64,000 bases of DNA from Thalassotalea ponticola (GTDB lineage: Bacteria; Pseudomonadota; Gammaproteobacteria; Enterobacterales; Alteromonadaceae): assembly GCF_041379045.1 (NCBI RefSeq), contig NZ_CP166871.1, positions 186,001 through 250,000 on the forward strand. Reading direction: 5' to 3'. Below the pieces are notes generated by a model that was not told the DNA's origin, searched no databases, and saw only the letters and a list, made by a program, of their open reading frames with translations. Every line of letters starts with the position of its first letter. The stretch's first letter is position 1. Of the stretch, positions 20,302 through 28,635 are shown piece by piece. The translations under genes and the position numbers were made by a program.

Positions 20302-21022
20302 TGCAAAACTAGCTGCTTTAGCGACATTGTTGCAAAGCTCAGAGCTCACCGGCTTAATTATTACCTTACTGGCTTACACTCTGGCCGTGGCGCTGTTTAA
20401 GCGCAGTGGCGCAAATCCGATCGTTAATCCGGTTATCGTCTCGGTGATCATCATTATCAGTGTGTTATTGGTGACGGGCATCAGTTATGAGCAATACTTT
20501 GTCGGCGGCAAACTCGTTCACTTCTTACTCGGTCCTGCGGTGGTCGCGCTGGCCATTCCGCTATATCAACAAATACACCGCATTAAATCCTTGCTGCTAC
20601 CAATTACCATCACCCTAATGTGTTCAATTTTTATCGGCGCGTTTAGTGCGATTTATTTAGTTCAGTGGTTAGGTGGCAGTGAGTTAACCCAATTGTCGAT
20701 TGCGCCTAAGTCAACAACCACCCCTGTGGCGATGGGTATTGCCGATAACTTAGGTGGCATTGTGTCACTGGCAGCGGGATTAGCCGCCATGACCGGCGTA
20801 ATCGGGGCGATATTTGGCACTAAGGTGTTCTCGTTGGTCGGGGTAAAAGACGACAGTGTCAAAGGCGTTGCAATGGGACTAACATCTCACGGTATCGGTA
20901 CCGCGCGAGCGTTTCAGGTAAGCCCTACGATGGGGGCTTTTTCCGGTTTAGCGATGGCTCTGACCGCTTGCGTAACTGCGATACTGCTACCACTGATTTT
21001 GGCGTTTTTTAATTTCATTTAA
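20291..21022 (+). CDS. lrgB: LrgB/CidB-family membrane protein
   Basis: The 243-residue protein has several membrane helices and the LrgB motifs KSTTTPVAMGIADNLGG and SHGIGTARAFQ. It is the partner of LrgA; in plants and some bacteria related fusions transport glycolate or pyruvate. It overlaps lrgA by 11 bases and is convergent with the NhaR-like gene. The neighbouring carbon-uptake genes make an organic-acid transport role worth considering, but this is inference. Confidence 0.9.
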   Translation: MISDAKLAALATLLQSSELTGLIITLLAYTLAVALFKRSGANPIVNPVIVSVIIIISVLLVTGISYEQYFVGGKLVHFLLGPAVVALAIPLYQQIHRIKSLLLPITITLMCSIFIGAFSAIYLVQWLGGSELTQLSIAPKSTTTPVAMGIADNLGGIVSLAAGLAAMTGVIGAIFGTKVFSLVGVKDDSVKGVAMGLTSHGIGTARAFQVSPTMGAFSGLAMALTACVTAILLPLILAFFNFI

Positions 21023-21044
21023 GCTATCGCCACGTTGTCGAGTT

Positions 21045-21070
21045 GAGATAGCCCTTTAATGTGCTATCTC
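21045..21070. terminator. Hairpin between convergent lrgB and the LysR gene
   Basis: GAGATAGC and GCTATCTC form a perfect 8-pair stem with a 10-base loop, 22 bases after the lrgB stop and 14 bases after the LysR gene stop on the other strand. There is no long T tract, so it is a weak or protein-assisted terminator serving both directions. Confidence 0.5.
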
Positions 21071-21084
21071 ATCTTCGGCCATCA

Positions 21085-21957
21085 CTAACCGCCTAATAAT
21101 TCAGTTAAAATTGGTAAGTCCCAATGGCGCTTGGCAGTAATCGCATAAAAACTTTCGGTTACCGACTCTAAGCTGCCGTAATTTTTTAACACACCCGTTT
21201 GGATCTCGTCTTGTACGACGACTTCGGGCACCACGGCAACGCCTCCCGCATCGCGCGCTAACAGGCGCAACATTGCCATATCATCTACTTCGGCATACGG
21301 GGTAACACTGATCCCGTGTAATTCACAAAACATATCAAACTGACTGCGAATTTCGTTATTCGCACCGGGTAGGAGTATTTTGACCTCAGCCAGGGCTTGT
21401 GGAAATGACAAGGCGTTAAATTGGTCGGTATTCGGACCGACCAAACACACGCGTTGTTGCGCTAACAGTTTACAGCGCCACGGGGTACTTGAGTCAGACG
21501 CCACCGCGCGGTTTGATAAGATTAAATCCAGTTTGTGCACTTGCAGTTGGTTGAGTAAGTCATCTAGATTAGACGATTTGATCACCAACTTAATGTTGTT
21601 TTTGCCGATCACCGGCTGGAGAAAATTTTCTTGGAAGTTTCGCGATAAAGTGGCACTGGCACCAATGCGTAATTGCTGCACTTTTTGATACTCGCCCGTT
21701 TGCATTGATGCCATTAACTCGCTCGACAAATTAAAGATACTCTCGGCGTACTCCAATACCAAATGACCCGCCTCACTAAGCAGTAGCGAGCGACCTTGAC
21801 GGTAAAACAAATCGTGTCCTAATTGACTCTCTAGTTGACGTATCTGCGACGACAGCGCTGACTGCGACACATTCAGTTTTTGTGCTGAGCGCGTTAGGTG
21901 ACCCTCTTTTGCCACCGTCCAAAAATAATATAAGTGATGAAAATTTAAATGGCGCAT
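21085..21957 (-). CDS. LysR-type regulator, NhaR-like
   Basis: The 290-residue protein starts with HLNFHHLYYFWTVAKEGHLT, which closely resembles the NhaR N-terminus, followed by the helix-turn-helix SVSQSALSSQIRQLE region (key part SQSALSSQIRQLE) and a LysR co-inducer-binding domain with the ligand-binding half KLDLILSN. NhaR-type proteins respond to sodium and pH. It is divergent from dabB-dabA with 121 bases between the starts, which suggests that it controls them. That link is inference. Confidence 0.85.
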   Translation of the reverse strand: MRHLNFHHLYYFWTVAKEGHLTRSAQKLNVSQSALSSQIRQLESQLGHDLFYRQGRSLLLSEAGHLVLEYAESIFNLSSELMASMQTGEYQKVQQLRIGASATLSRNFQENFLQPVIGKNNIKLVIKSSNLDDLLNQLQVHKLDLILSNRAVASDSSTPWRCKLLAQQRVCLVGPNTDQFNALSFPQALAEVKILLPGANNEIRSQFDMFCELHGISVTPYAEVDDMAMLRLLARDAGGVAVVPEVVVQDEIQTGVLKNYGSLESVTESFYAITAKRHWDLPILTELLGG

Positions 21958-21975
21958 AACAAGAGACCCTCAATT

Positions 21976-21992
21976 GTTCTGTTTACGAGAAC
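21976..21992. promoter_or_regulatory. Candidate LysR operator between the regulator and dabB
   Basis: GTTCT and AGAAC form a perfect inverted repeat separated by 7 bases, and it contains the T-N11-A arrangement preferred by LysR-type regulators. It lies 19 bases upstream of the regulator's start and 87 upstream of dabB, a usual position for a shared operator. Confidence 0.5.
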
Positions 21993-22078
21993 GATTTGTG
22001 ATTAACTATCTATTTTACATTGGTATCGCCTTACTGCAACATAAGTGCGAATAAAATAATGCATTAAGGGAGATCACA

Positions 22079-23641
22079 GTGATTGCATGGTTACTTAACG
22101 GTGGGCTTGTCGCTGTTATATATATGCTCGGGTTGATATTGAGCTTGGCTCAAGGCCAGCGGGTTTGGTCAATTGCCCGCGTAAGCGCATTGCTGAGCTT
22201 GTTAGTGAGTGTGTTGACACCACTCGTGTCATTGGTTTATCAACCGCAGACCTTATCACCCATTATTGCGTTGGTTACCGCACTCGTCGCCTTTTTGGGT
22301 TGGGTTATTATTAGTTATTCGGCCACTTATTTGCAGGGGGATTCAAGACAGCCGCGATTTGTGCGCGCGATGTTATTTACTATCGCTAGTGTATTGGTCT
22401 TGGTCAGTAGTCAACACCTGCTACTTATGGTCCTAGGCTGGAGTGCCAGCAGTGTTGGTCTGCATTATTTACTCACCCATTATCAACACAGAAAAGCCGC
22501 GCAAATTGTTGCCCATAAAAAATTTATCGTCAGCCGCTTAGCTGATGTCAGCTTGATCGTTGCACTGGCACTTATCTACCAAGCCGTTGGCTCGCTGTCG
22601 CTTGACGCACTGCAGACCAGCCTACAAAATTTATCCGCAGGCCAAACACTGCCCAACTCTCTGCATGTGGCGGCAGTGTTATTTGTTATTGCCGGCGCTT
22701 TAAAATCGGCGCAATTACCATTACACGGTTGGTTAATTCAAGTCATGGAAGCGCCCACCCCGGTATCCGCTATCTTACACGCAGGGGTGGTTAATATGAG
22801 TGGCTTTGTGCTTATCTCGCTTGCCGCCTTGCTAAACCAGGCGCCTGTAGCACAAGCATTACTGGTGATTATGGGTAGCATCACCGCGGTACTGGCGAGC
22901 TGGGTGATGATGACTCGGATCAGTATTAAGGTGCGCTTAGCGTGGTCGACATGTGCACAAATGGGGTTTATGTTGATTGAAATTGGCCTCGGGCTATACG
23001 AGCTCGCCTTACTGCATTTGGTTGCCCACTCGCTCTACAAAGCACACGCATTTTTATCGGCTGGTGACGTGGTTAAATACAATCGTCAACAGGATTTAAT
23101 CGGCAAAGAAAAAGCCATATCAGGGGCAGTGATTTCAGTATTTGCCAGTGCCAGTTTAATTTGGTTGATGACCCTAGCGTGGCAGTTTTTATTCCCTAGC
23201 TTGCGCTTGCCGACCGCGGCAGTGGTGGTTCTAACCCTAGGCTTTGCGCCGCTGTTCTGGCAGGGGAAGCACGTTTCTTGGTCAAGGTTGATGGTAGGGG
23301 CTGGTTTGATAGCGGTGCTGTTTCACGTGTACTTGTTATGGCACTGGCTATTTGCCGGAATTGCTCCCACGGCCAACCCCGTCGATGGCACCTTACTGAG
23401 TATTGTGATAGTCAGTTTTACTCTGTTATACGCAGGACAAGTGGTCATTCACTTATACGCTAAACAGGCATTAGTAAAACGCATTTTTCCTTGGGTTTAT
23501 AACGGTTTCTATCTCGATGAAACCTTTACCCGGTTGACCTTTAAACTTTGGCCAGCAAAACTCGATTTGGCCGGTTCAAAACCGTCCATTAGCACATCGA
23601 CGCACAGTCAATATACCGACAAACCAATGAGAGATATGTGA
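22079..23641 (+). CDS. dabB: DabB, proton-conducting membrane subunit of the inorganic-carbon transporter
   Basis: The 520-residue protein is a NuoL/MrpA-like antiporter-type membrane protein with about 14 helices and the motif HGWLIQVMEAPTPVSAILHAG (key residues H-G-W and PTPVSA) plus KSAQLPLHGW. It uses a GTG start with an AAGGGAG ribosome site. Pairing with a DUF2309 gene marks the DAB complex, in which DabB is thought to supply ion-driven energy to DabA for vectorial CO2 hydration. Its stop overlaps the dabA ATG by one base. Confidence 0.9.
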   Translation: MIAWLLNGGLVAVIYMLGLILSLAQGQRVWSIARVSALLSLLVSVLTPLVSLVYQPQTLSPIIALVTALVAFLGWVIISYSATYLQGDSRQPRFVRAMLFTIASVLVLVSSQHLLLMVLGWSASSVGLHYLLTHYQHRKAAQIVAHKKFIVSRLADVSLIVALALIYQAVGSLSLDALQTSLQNLSAGQTLPNSLHVAAVLFVIAGALKSAQLPLHGWLIQVMEAPTPVSAILHAGVVNMSGFVLISLAALLNQAPVAQALLVIMGSITAVLASWVMMTRISIKVRLAWSTCAQMGFMLIEIGLGLYELALLHLVAHSLYKAHAFLSAGDVVKYNRQQDLIGKEKAISGAVISVFASASLIWLMTLAWQFLFPSLRLPTAAVVVLTLGFAPLFWQGKHVSWSRLMVGAGLIAVLFHVYLLWHWLFAGIAPTANPVDGTLLSIVIVSFTLLYAGQVVIHLYAKQALVKRIFPWVYNGFYLDETFTRLTFKLWPAKLDLAGSKPSISTSTHSQYTDKPMRDM

Positions 23642-26184
23642 TGAGCAACGCAAGTGTAAGCAAAACTGTAACTGCGGCTGAGGATATCGGCGCAACCATA
23701 GATGATGTAGGGCTTGAACAGGCAATAACCAGCGTTTGCAACAGTATTGCGCCAACGTGGCCACTGGATCAAATGATAGCAGTGAATCCGTATTGGTCTT
23801 TGGTCGATAAGCCATTTAGTCAGGTCGCTCATCACTTGGCGCTGTTTGCTGGTTCAAATTTAACTATGTCGTTGGCTTACTATGGTAATTTGTGGCGACA
23901 AGGTGAGATAACTGAACCCGACGTACGCCAAGCGCTAGCGCAATTAACCGACGATGACAGCCGAGAACGACTAACGGCTCAGTACAATCTTGACGCCATT
24001 ATTGACGCGGTGTCGTTACCAGAGCAGTCACTGCCTACTGTACCGCTGTTATGTGATGCATTAGACGCACATCGAGATTTGCAACACCAACCGGCGTGGT
24101 GTGACACCATTACTCATCAAATCGCCCAGTTTTGTGCCGCTTACTTTGATCAGGATCAGGCAGACTGGCATCCAAATGACACGCTTGGTTTGTATCAGAG
24201 CTGGCGCGAGACGCTAGCACATGATCACAGCGTGGCACTGTTAATGAAAGCACCGGATATTGCCAGTAAAGCACGCAAATTAGCCGCAACGCCTCGCTTG
24301 CAAATTGCCCAAGCGTTACAACAATTAAATGTACCCACAGAGCAGTGGCGCGACTACTTGCAAGCGATAATCTATCGCATTGGCGGTTGGGCGGCGTGGT
24401 GTGCCTATCGACAGTTTCAGGCCGATTTACAGCAACAAGACAGCGATGAGTTAGTCCACTTGTTGGCTATTCGCCTCAGTTGGGAATGCTTAATTGACGA
24501 TAATATTCGCCATGCACGTTCGCTGTGGCAGTACTGGCAAAACCAGTGGCAACAGCACTTTGCCACTTATCAGCCGAATAACACTGACATTAAACTGATT
24601 TGGCAACGCGCGCACGAGTTGAGCTATCAGCGACACCTAGCTCATGTGTTGAGCTCGTCGCCGGTTAATAAACGACAACCGCAACAACCTGCGCAGGCAT
24701 TGCCGCACAGACCACGAGTGCAAGCGGCGTTTTGTATCGATGTCCGCTCTGAGGTCTATCGTCGCCATTTTGAAGCACAAGGCAATGACATTCAAACCTT
24801 GGGATTTGCCGGCTTTTTTGGCTTGCCAATTCGGTATAATCCGATTGGCAGTGACGCCAAAATTGAGCATTTACCTGGGCTTTTCGCGTCATCAATGGCG
24901 GTTTGCGACTCAACCGGCTGTGATCAACAAGATAAAAAAATCGCCGCTAAACGCCAACAGGCATTAGCTAAAAAGCAGGGCTGGAAAGCCTTTGTCTCGG
25001 CGCCAACATCGGCATTTACGTTAGTCGAAACCCTAGGATTGAGTTACGTCGCCAAGTTGGTCAAGCACAGTTTGCCAAGGCGCTTCAAGCCGCAACCGAC
25101 GCAGCTAGGCTTGTCAAAAGCTCAAATGCTAAAACTCAGTCCAATGCTTAACGTCGATGTCGGACAACAGTTGGAGTTGGCAAAAAATATCTTATCGGCA
25201 ATGGGGTTATCAGACAATATCGCCCCCATTGTGTTATTGGTTGGACATGGCAGCGAGAACATTAACAACCCGCAAAAAGCCGGTTTGGATTGCGGCGCGT
25301 GCTGTGGTCAAACGGGTGATGTCAATGCCCGTGCCCTCGCCCATTTGCTCAACAGTGAAGCGGTGCGCCAAGGGCTAAAAGCAGAGCATATTGATATTCC
25401 AAGTGATACCAAGTTTATTGCCGCATTACACAACACCACCACTGACGAAGTGACGTTATACGACACGCACTTTGGTGACGTAGCCGATACCGAGATCTAT
25501 AACCAGCACCTGTCTTGGTTAACAAAATCACTGGCTAAAGCCAGTAAACTGACTCGTCAAGAGCGCGCTCAGCAACTTGGTTTACAGGGCTTAGTCAGCG
25601 ATCCTGAAAAACTCGCGCAAGCGTTTAGCAAGCGAGCGACCGACTGGTCGCAAACGCAACCTGAGTGGGGGCTTGCCAATAACGCGGCGTTTATCGTTGC
25701 CCCGCGCCATCGCACTCAAGGCCTTAATTTAAACGGGCGGACGTTTTTACACGACTATCAAAGTGAACGCGATGAAGATGCCAGTTTACTGACTCAAATA
25801 ATGACCGCACCTATGGTGGTAACCAATTGGATTAACATGCAATATTATGCATCGACCGTTGATAACTCGCGTTACGGCAGTGGCAATAAAACCCTGCACA
25901 ATGTGGTTGGTGGACGCCTCGGCGTGTTTGAGGGTAATGGTGGTGACTTGCGCATCGGCTTAGCAAAACAGTCATTACACGATGGTGATAATTGGTTGCA
26001 TCAACCGCTTAGGCTCACGGTGGTGATTGACGCCCCGAGTGAAAAAATTGAATCGGTGATAAACCAGCATCACCTGGTGGCTAATTTAGTCAATAATAAC
26101 TGGTTATACATCGCTCGCTTTGCTGATGATGGCATCCACTTTTATCAACAGGGACAGTGGCAAGCGCTAACCGATTGTCAATAA
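23641..26184 (+). CDS. dabA: DabA, carbonic-anhydrase-like subunit of the inorganic-carbon transporter (DUF2309)
   Basis: From the ATG at 23641 the protein has 847 residues; a GTG one codon earlier is also possible. Four predicted zinc or catalytic residues can be placed: C365 and D367 in AFCIDVRSE, H536 in LVGHGSEN and C551 in LDCGACCG. Their spacing is almost the same as in characterised DabA. With DabB it concentrates bicarbonate from CO2 in the cytoplasm. In a heterotroph this can feed carboxylases at low CO2 or high pH. Confidence 0.92.
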   Translation: MSNASVSKTVTAAEDIGATIDDVGLEQAITSVCNSIAPTWPLDQMIAVNPYWSLVDKPFSQVAHHLALFAGSNLTMSLAYYGNLWRQGEITEPDVRQALAQLTDDDSRERLTAQYNLDAIIDAVSLPEQSLPTVPLLCDALDAHRDLQHQPAWCDTITHQIAQFCAAYFDQDQADWHPNDTLGLYQSWRETLAHDHSVALLMKAPDIASKARKLAATPRLQIAQALQQLNVPTEQWRDYLQAIIYRIGGWAAWCAYRQFQADLQQQDSDELVHLLAIRLSWECLIDDNIRHARSLWQYWQNQWQQHFATYQPNNTDIKLIWQRAHELSYQRHLAHVLSSSPVNKRQPQQPAQALPHRPRVQAAFCIDVRSEVYRRHFEAQGNDIQTLGFAGFFGLPIRYNPIGSDAKIEHLPGLFASSMAVCDSTGCDQQDKKIAAKRQQALAKKQGWKAFVSAPTSAFTLVETLGLSYVAKLVKHSLPRRFKPQPTQLGLSKAQMLKLSPMLNVDVGQQLELAKNILSAMGLSDNIAPIVLLVGHGSENINNPQKAGLDCGACCGQTGDVNARALAHLLNSEAVRQGLKAEHIDIPSDTKFIAALHNTTTDEVTLYDTHFGDVADTEIYNQHLSWLTKSLAKASKLTRQERAQQLGLQGLVSDPEKLAQAFSKRATDWSQTQPEWGLANNAAFIVAPRHRTQGLNLNGRTFLHDYQSERDEDASLLTQIMTAPMVVTNWINMQYYASTVDNSRYGSGNKTLHNVVGGRLGVFEGNGGDLRIGLAKQSLHDGDNWLHQPLRLTVVIDAPSEKIESVINQHHLVANLVNNNWLYIARFADDGIHFYQQGQWQALTDCQ

Positions 26185-26239
26185 ACGCGCTTAAACCAAT
26201 GTGCGCTATTATCAGCCAAACAAATAACAGAATAGCAAG

Positions 26240-27133
26240 ATGAACAAAAAAAATCCGCAGTCTACCCCGACAGCGTTATGTAACCAAACCCATGTGACCG
26301 ACGCTCAGAGCGAGCGACAAACAGTGGTGTTACTCACTAAGCACGGGAAACAGCAACAAGTGGCACCCGAGTTAGCAAAATTAGGCTTTCGCGTTGAGGT
26401 AACACAACAATGTGATACCGACCAACTAGGCACCTTTTGCGGTGAAGTAGAGCGAAGCTTGTCGCCAATTGAGTGCGCGATCAAAAAAGCGCGTTTGGCG
26501 ACTGAAGTATCCGGCGAGCGCTGGGGGCTGGGTAGTGAAGGCAGTTTTGGTCAGGGTCCAATACCTGGGTTGTTCAATTGGGACAGCGAACTTTTGGCGC
26601 TGTACGATGCTACAACTCAACAAACCATCGTCGCCTCAGCCGCTGGACCGGTGATGCTTACGCGTTATCAAGGTAATGATCTCAATGCGATGCGTGCGGC
26701 TTTAGCTGAGGTAACACCTGGCCAGGCGTTGATTTTAAAAACCGAGTCAACGATAAGCAAAGGCTTGGCCACGGTTGACGACGTCGTTGAACGACTGAGG
26801 TCTTCGCAGCTTATTGAAAATGAGACTAAACTTGTGGAATCTATCGTGGTAGAGCCTGATTTACGAGCGATGCACTGTCCACAGCGCCAAGCCTATATTG
26901 TAAAGGCGGCACAACAATTGGTTGAACGCATGCAATCATTGTGTCCACAGTGCAACGCACCTAATTTTTACTATGTTAAAGCCATTACGGGCTTACCCTG
27001 TGGTGATTGCGGTACGCCGACAGAGCGGGCCAAGGCGTATTTGAAGCAATGCTCACAGTGTCAGCATCAGTACCAACAGCCTTGCGCTGAAGCCGTCGCC
27101 GATCCTTATGTATGTCAGTGGTGTAACCCATGA
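26240..27133 (+). CDS. DUF6671-like protein with C-terminal zinc ribbons
   Basis: The 297-residue protein has VVLLTKHGKQQQVAPELAKLG, TFCGEVERS, SEGSFGQGPIPG and NWDSELLALYD, which I recall as the DUF6671 pattern. The last 70 residues carry CxxC pairs (CPQC, CGDCG, CSQC, CQWC), which look like two zinc ribbons. The reaction is unknown. Its stop overlaps the start of the Sua5/YrdC gene by 4 bases (ATGA), so the two are coupled. Confidence 0.7.
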   Translation: MNKKNPQSTPTALCNQTHVTDAQSERQTVVLLTKHGKQQQVAPELAKLGFRVEVTQQCDTDQLGTFCGEVERSLSPIECAIKKARLATEVSGERWGLGSEGSFGQGPIPGLFNWDSELLALYDATTQQTIVASAAGPVMLTRYQGNDLNAMRAALAEVTPGQALILKTESTISKGLATVDDVVERLRSSQLIENETKLVESIVVEPDLRAMHCPQRQAYIVKAAQQLVERMQSLCPQCNAPNFYYVKAITGLPCGDCGTPTERAKAYLKQCSQCQHQYQQPCAEAVADPYVCQWCNP

Positions 27134-28116
27134 AAACGCTCATTTTAGACTCGAGAAAAGCCAAAGATATTGAACGTGCAGCAACCTTGCTAAAGGCTGG
27201 CGAGCTGGTCGCCTTGCCTACCGAAACGGTATACGGTTTAGCAGCAGATGCCAGTAACCCCGAGGCAGTGGCAAAAATTTTTGCGGCTAAGCAGCGACCC
27301 ACGGATCATCCACTGATCACCCACATTGGCGATCTAGCAAAGCTTAAAAACTGGGTTAAGCAGGTACCTGATTGGGTTTATCCACTCGCCGAAAAGTTTT
27401 GGCCAGGTCCGCTTACGTTAATTTTTGAGCGGGGAGAGCATGTATCGGATGTGATAACCGGTGGTTTACCGACCATTGGTATTAGGATACCTGATCACCC
27501 GTTGCTGTTGTCTTTGCTCAAACAATACAACTTGGCCGTTGCAGCACCGTCGGCCAATCCGTATCAAAAGCTAAGCCCGACGACAGCCGAGCATGTGTTG
27601 GCTGGACTTGATGGTAAAATTGCTGCCGTAGTTGATGGCGGTCCGTGCCAAGTGGGCACCGAGTCGACCATCCTGCGCATTAGTGAACACCGTGCTGAAA
27701 TCCTGCGCAGTGGTCCGTTGGCAGCCGCTGATTTACAGCCCTTTGTCAAAGTGCCAATCAGCACGCCGTTGGCACACCAGCAGGCGGTATCTGGTAATAA
27801 AAAAATCCACTACCAACCCAATGCGAAGGTGGTTATTTGCTCGAGTGATGAAATTACCCACCGAGTTGCCCAGAGTGATACTAATACCGCGGTATTGCTG
27901 TATGGCCAAGGTGTTAGTGATGAGGGCAGAGATAAGCTCTCGTGTCGAGTGGTAAAAAACATGCCGGTAGATCATCACGGTTATCGCAAGGCGCTTTATG
28001 CGGCGTTATACGAGCTGGATATCATCGGCGTGCAGGAAATCTTGATTGAGACGCCACCTAAAGAGGAGAGTTGGAATGATATTTGGGATCGCTTGAGTCG
28101 TGCGGCCGCAAGTTAA
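27130..28116 (+). CDS. L-threonylcarbamoyladenylate synthase, Sua5 type
   Basis: The 328-residue protein has an N-terminal YrdC domain: KAGELVALPTETVYGLAADA, KRPTDHPL-like QRPTDHPLI, GPLTLI and APSANPYQKLSPT. After a linker there is a shorter C-terminal Sua5 domain (about residues 215-325). It makes threonylcarbamoyl-AMP from threonine, bicarbonate and ATP for tRNA t6A modification. Bicarbonate is a substrate, so the adjacency to dabAB may or may not matter. It is coupled to the DUF6671 gene by an ATGA overlap. Confidence 0.92.
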   Translation: MKTLILDSRKAKDIERAATLLKAGELVALPTETVYGLAADASNPEAVAKIFAAKQRPTDHPLITHIGDLAKLKNWVKQVPDWVYPLAEKFWPGPLTLIFERGEHVSDVITGGLPTIGIRIPDHPLLLSLLKQYNLAVAAPSANPYQKLSPTTAEHVLAGLDGKIAAVVDGGPCQVGTESTILRISEHRAEILRSGPLAAADLQPFVKVPISTPLAHQQAVSGNKKIHYQPNAKVVICSSDEITHRVAQSDTNTAVLLYGQGVSDEGRDKLSCRVVKNMPVDHHGYRKALYAALYELDIIGVQEILIETPPKEESWNDIWDRLSRAAAS

Positions 28117-28145
28117 CATTGAGACTGAGTGACTAATATAATAAA

Positions 28146-28182
28146 GCGTTGCTGCTTGCGTAATAACGACAGACAGCAACGC
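28146..28182. terminator. Bidirectional terminator between the Sua5 gene and phaJ
   Basis: GCGTTGCTG and CAGCAACGC form a perfect 9-pair stem, flanked by AT-rich arms (AATAA and ATTATA) that give T-rich tails in both directions. It lies between the convergent genes ending at 28116 and 28237. Confidence 0.7.
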
Positions 28183-28236
28183 ATTATATACATCATCGGG
28201 CGGTGCGCTAAGCAGTGCGCTAAGTAGTGGCTAAGT

Positions 28237-28635
28237 TTATTTTGGCAACAGCACCACAGCTTCACCATCAACACACACTTTACCGTGTTGATCGACAACT
28301 TGAGTTTTAACCGTGGCAATGGGCTTGTCGTCGCGGATATGTGCTATGGTCACTATGGCCGTCACTTGATCACCTACGTAAACAGGGCGCTTAAAGGAGA
28401 GGTTCTGACCTAAGTAAATCGTACCTTGTCCTGGCATTTTATAACCGAGCAAACCTGATATTAGGCTGGATACCAACATACCATGTACAATGGTGCCACC
28501 AAACTGAGTATTTTTCGCGTACTCTTCATCCAGATGGACAGGATTAAAATCTTCCGATAACTCGGCAAATTGACCAACGGCTTGTTGATCAAATCGCTTA
28601 GTAACCTGTGCTGATTGTCCTACTTCAAACGTCAT
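28237..28635 (-). CDS. phaJ: MaoC-type (R)-specific enoyl-CoA hydratase PhaJ
   Basis: The 132-residue protein has the hot-dog-fold hydratase-2 motif: DFNPVHLDEEYA with catalytic Asp and His, followed by FGGTIVHGMLVSSLIS. It hydrates enoyl-CoA to (R)-3-hydroxyacyl-CoA, the substrate of PHA synthase, linking beta-oxidation to polymer. Its start overlaps the phaC stop by 4 bases (ATGA), so phaC and phaJ are translated together. Confidence 0.88.
   Translation of the reverse strand: MTFEVGQSAQVTKRFDQQAVGQFAELSEDFNPVHLDEEYAKNTQFGGTIVHGMLVSSLISGLLGYKMPGQGTIYLGQNLSFKRPVYVGDQVTAIVTIAHIRDDKPIATVKTQVVDQHGKVCVDGEAVVLLPK

Noticed and set aside
19933..21022. Calling LrgA/LrgB a phage holin system
   Set aside because: No lysis or phage genes are nearby and both proteins match the chromosomal LrgAB family.
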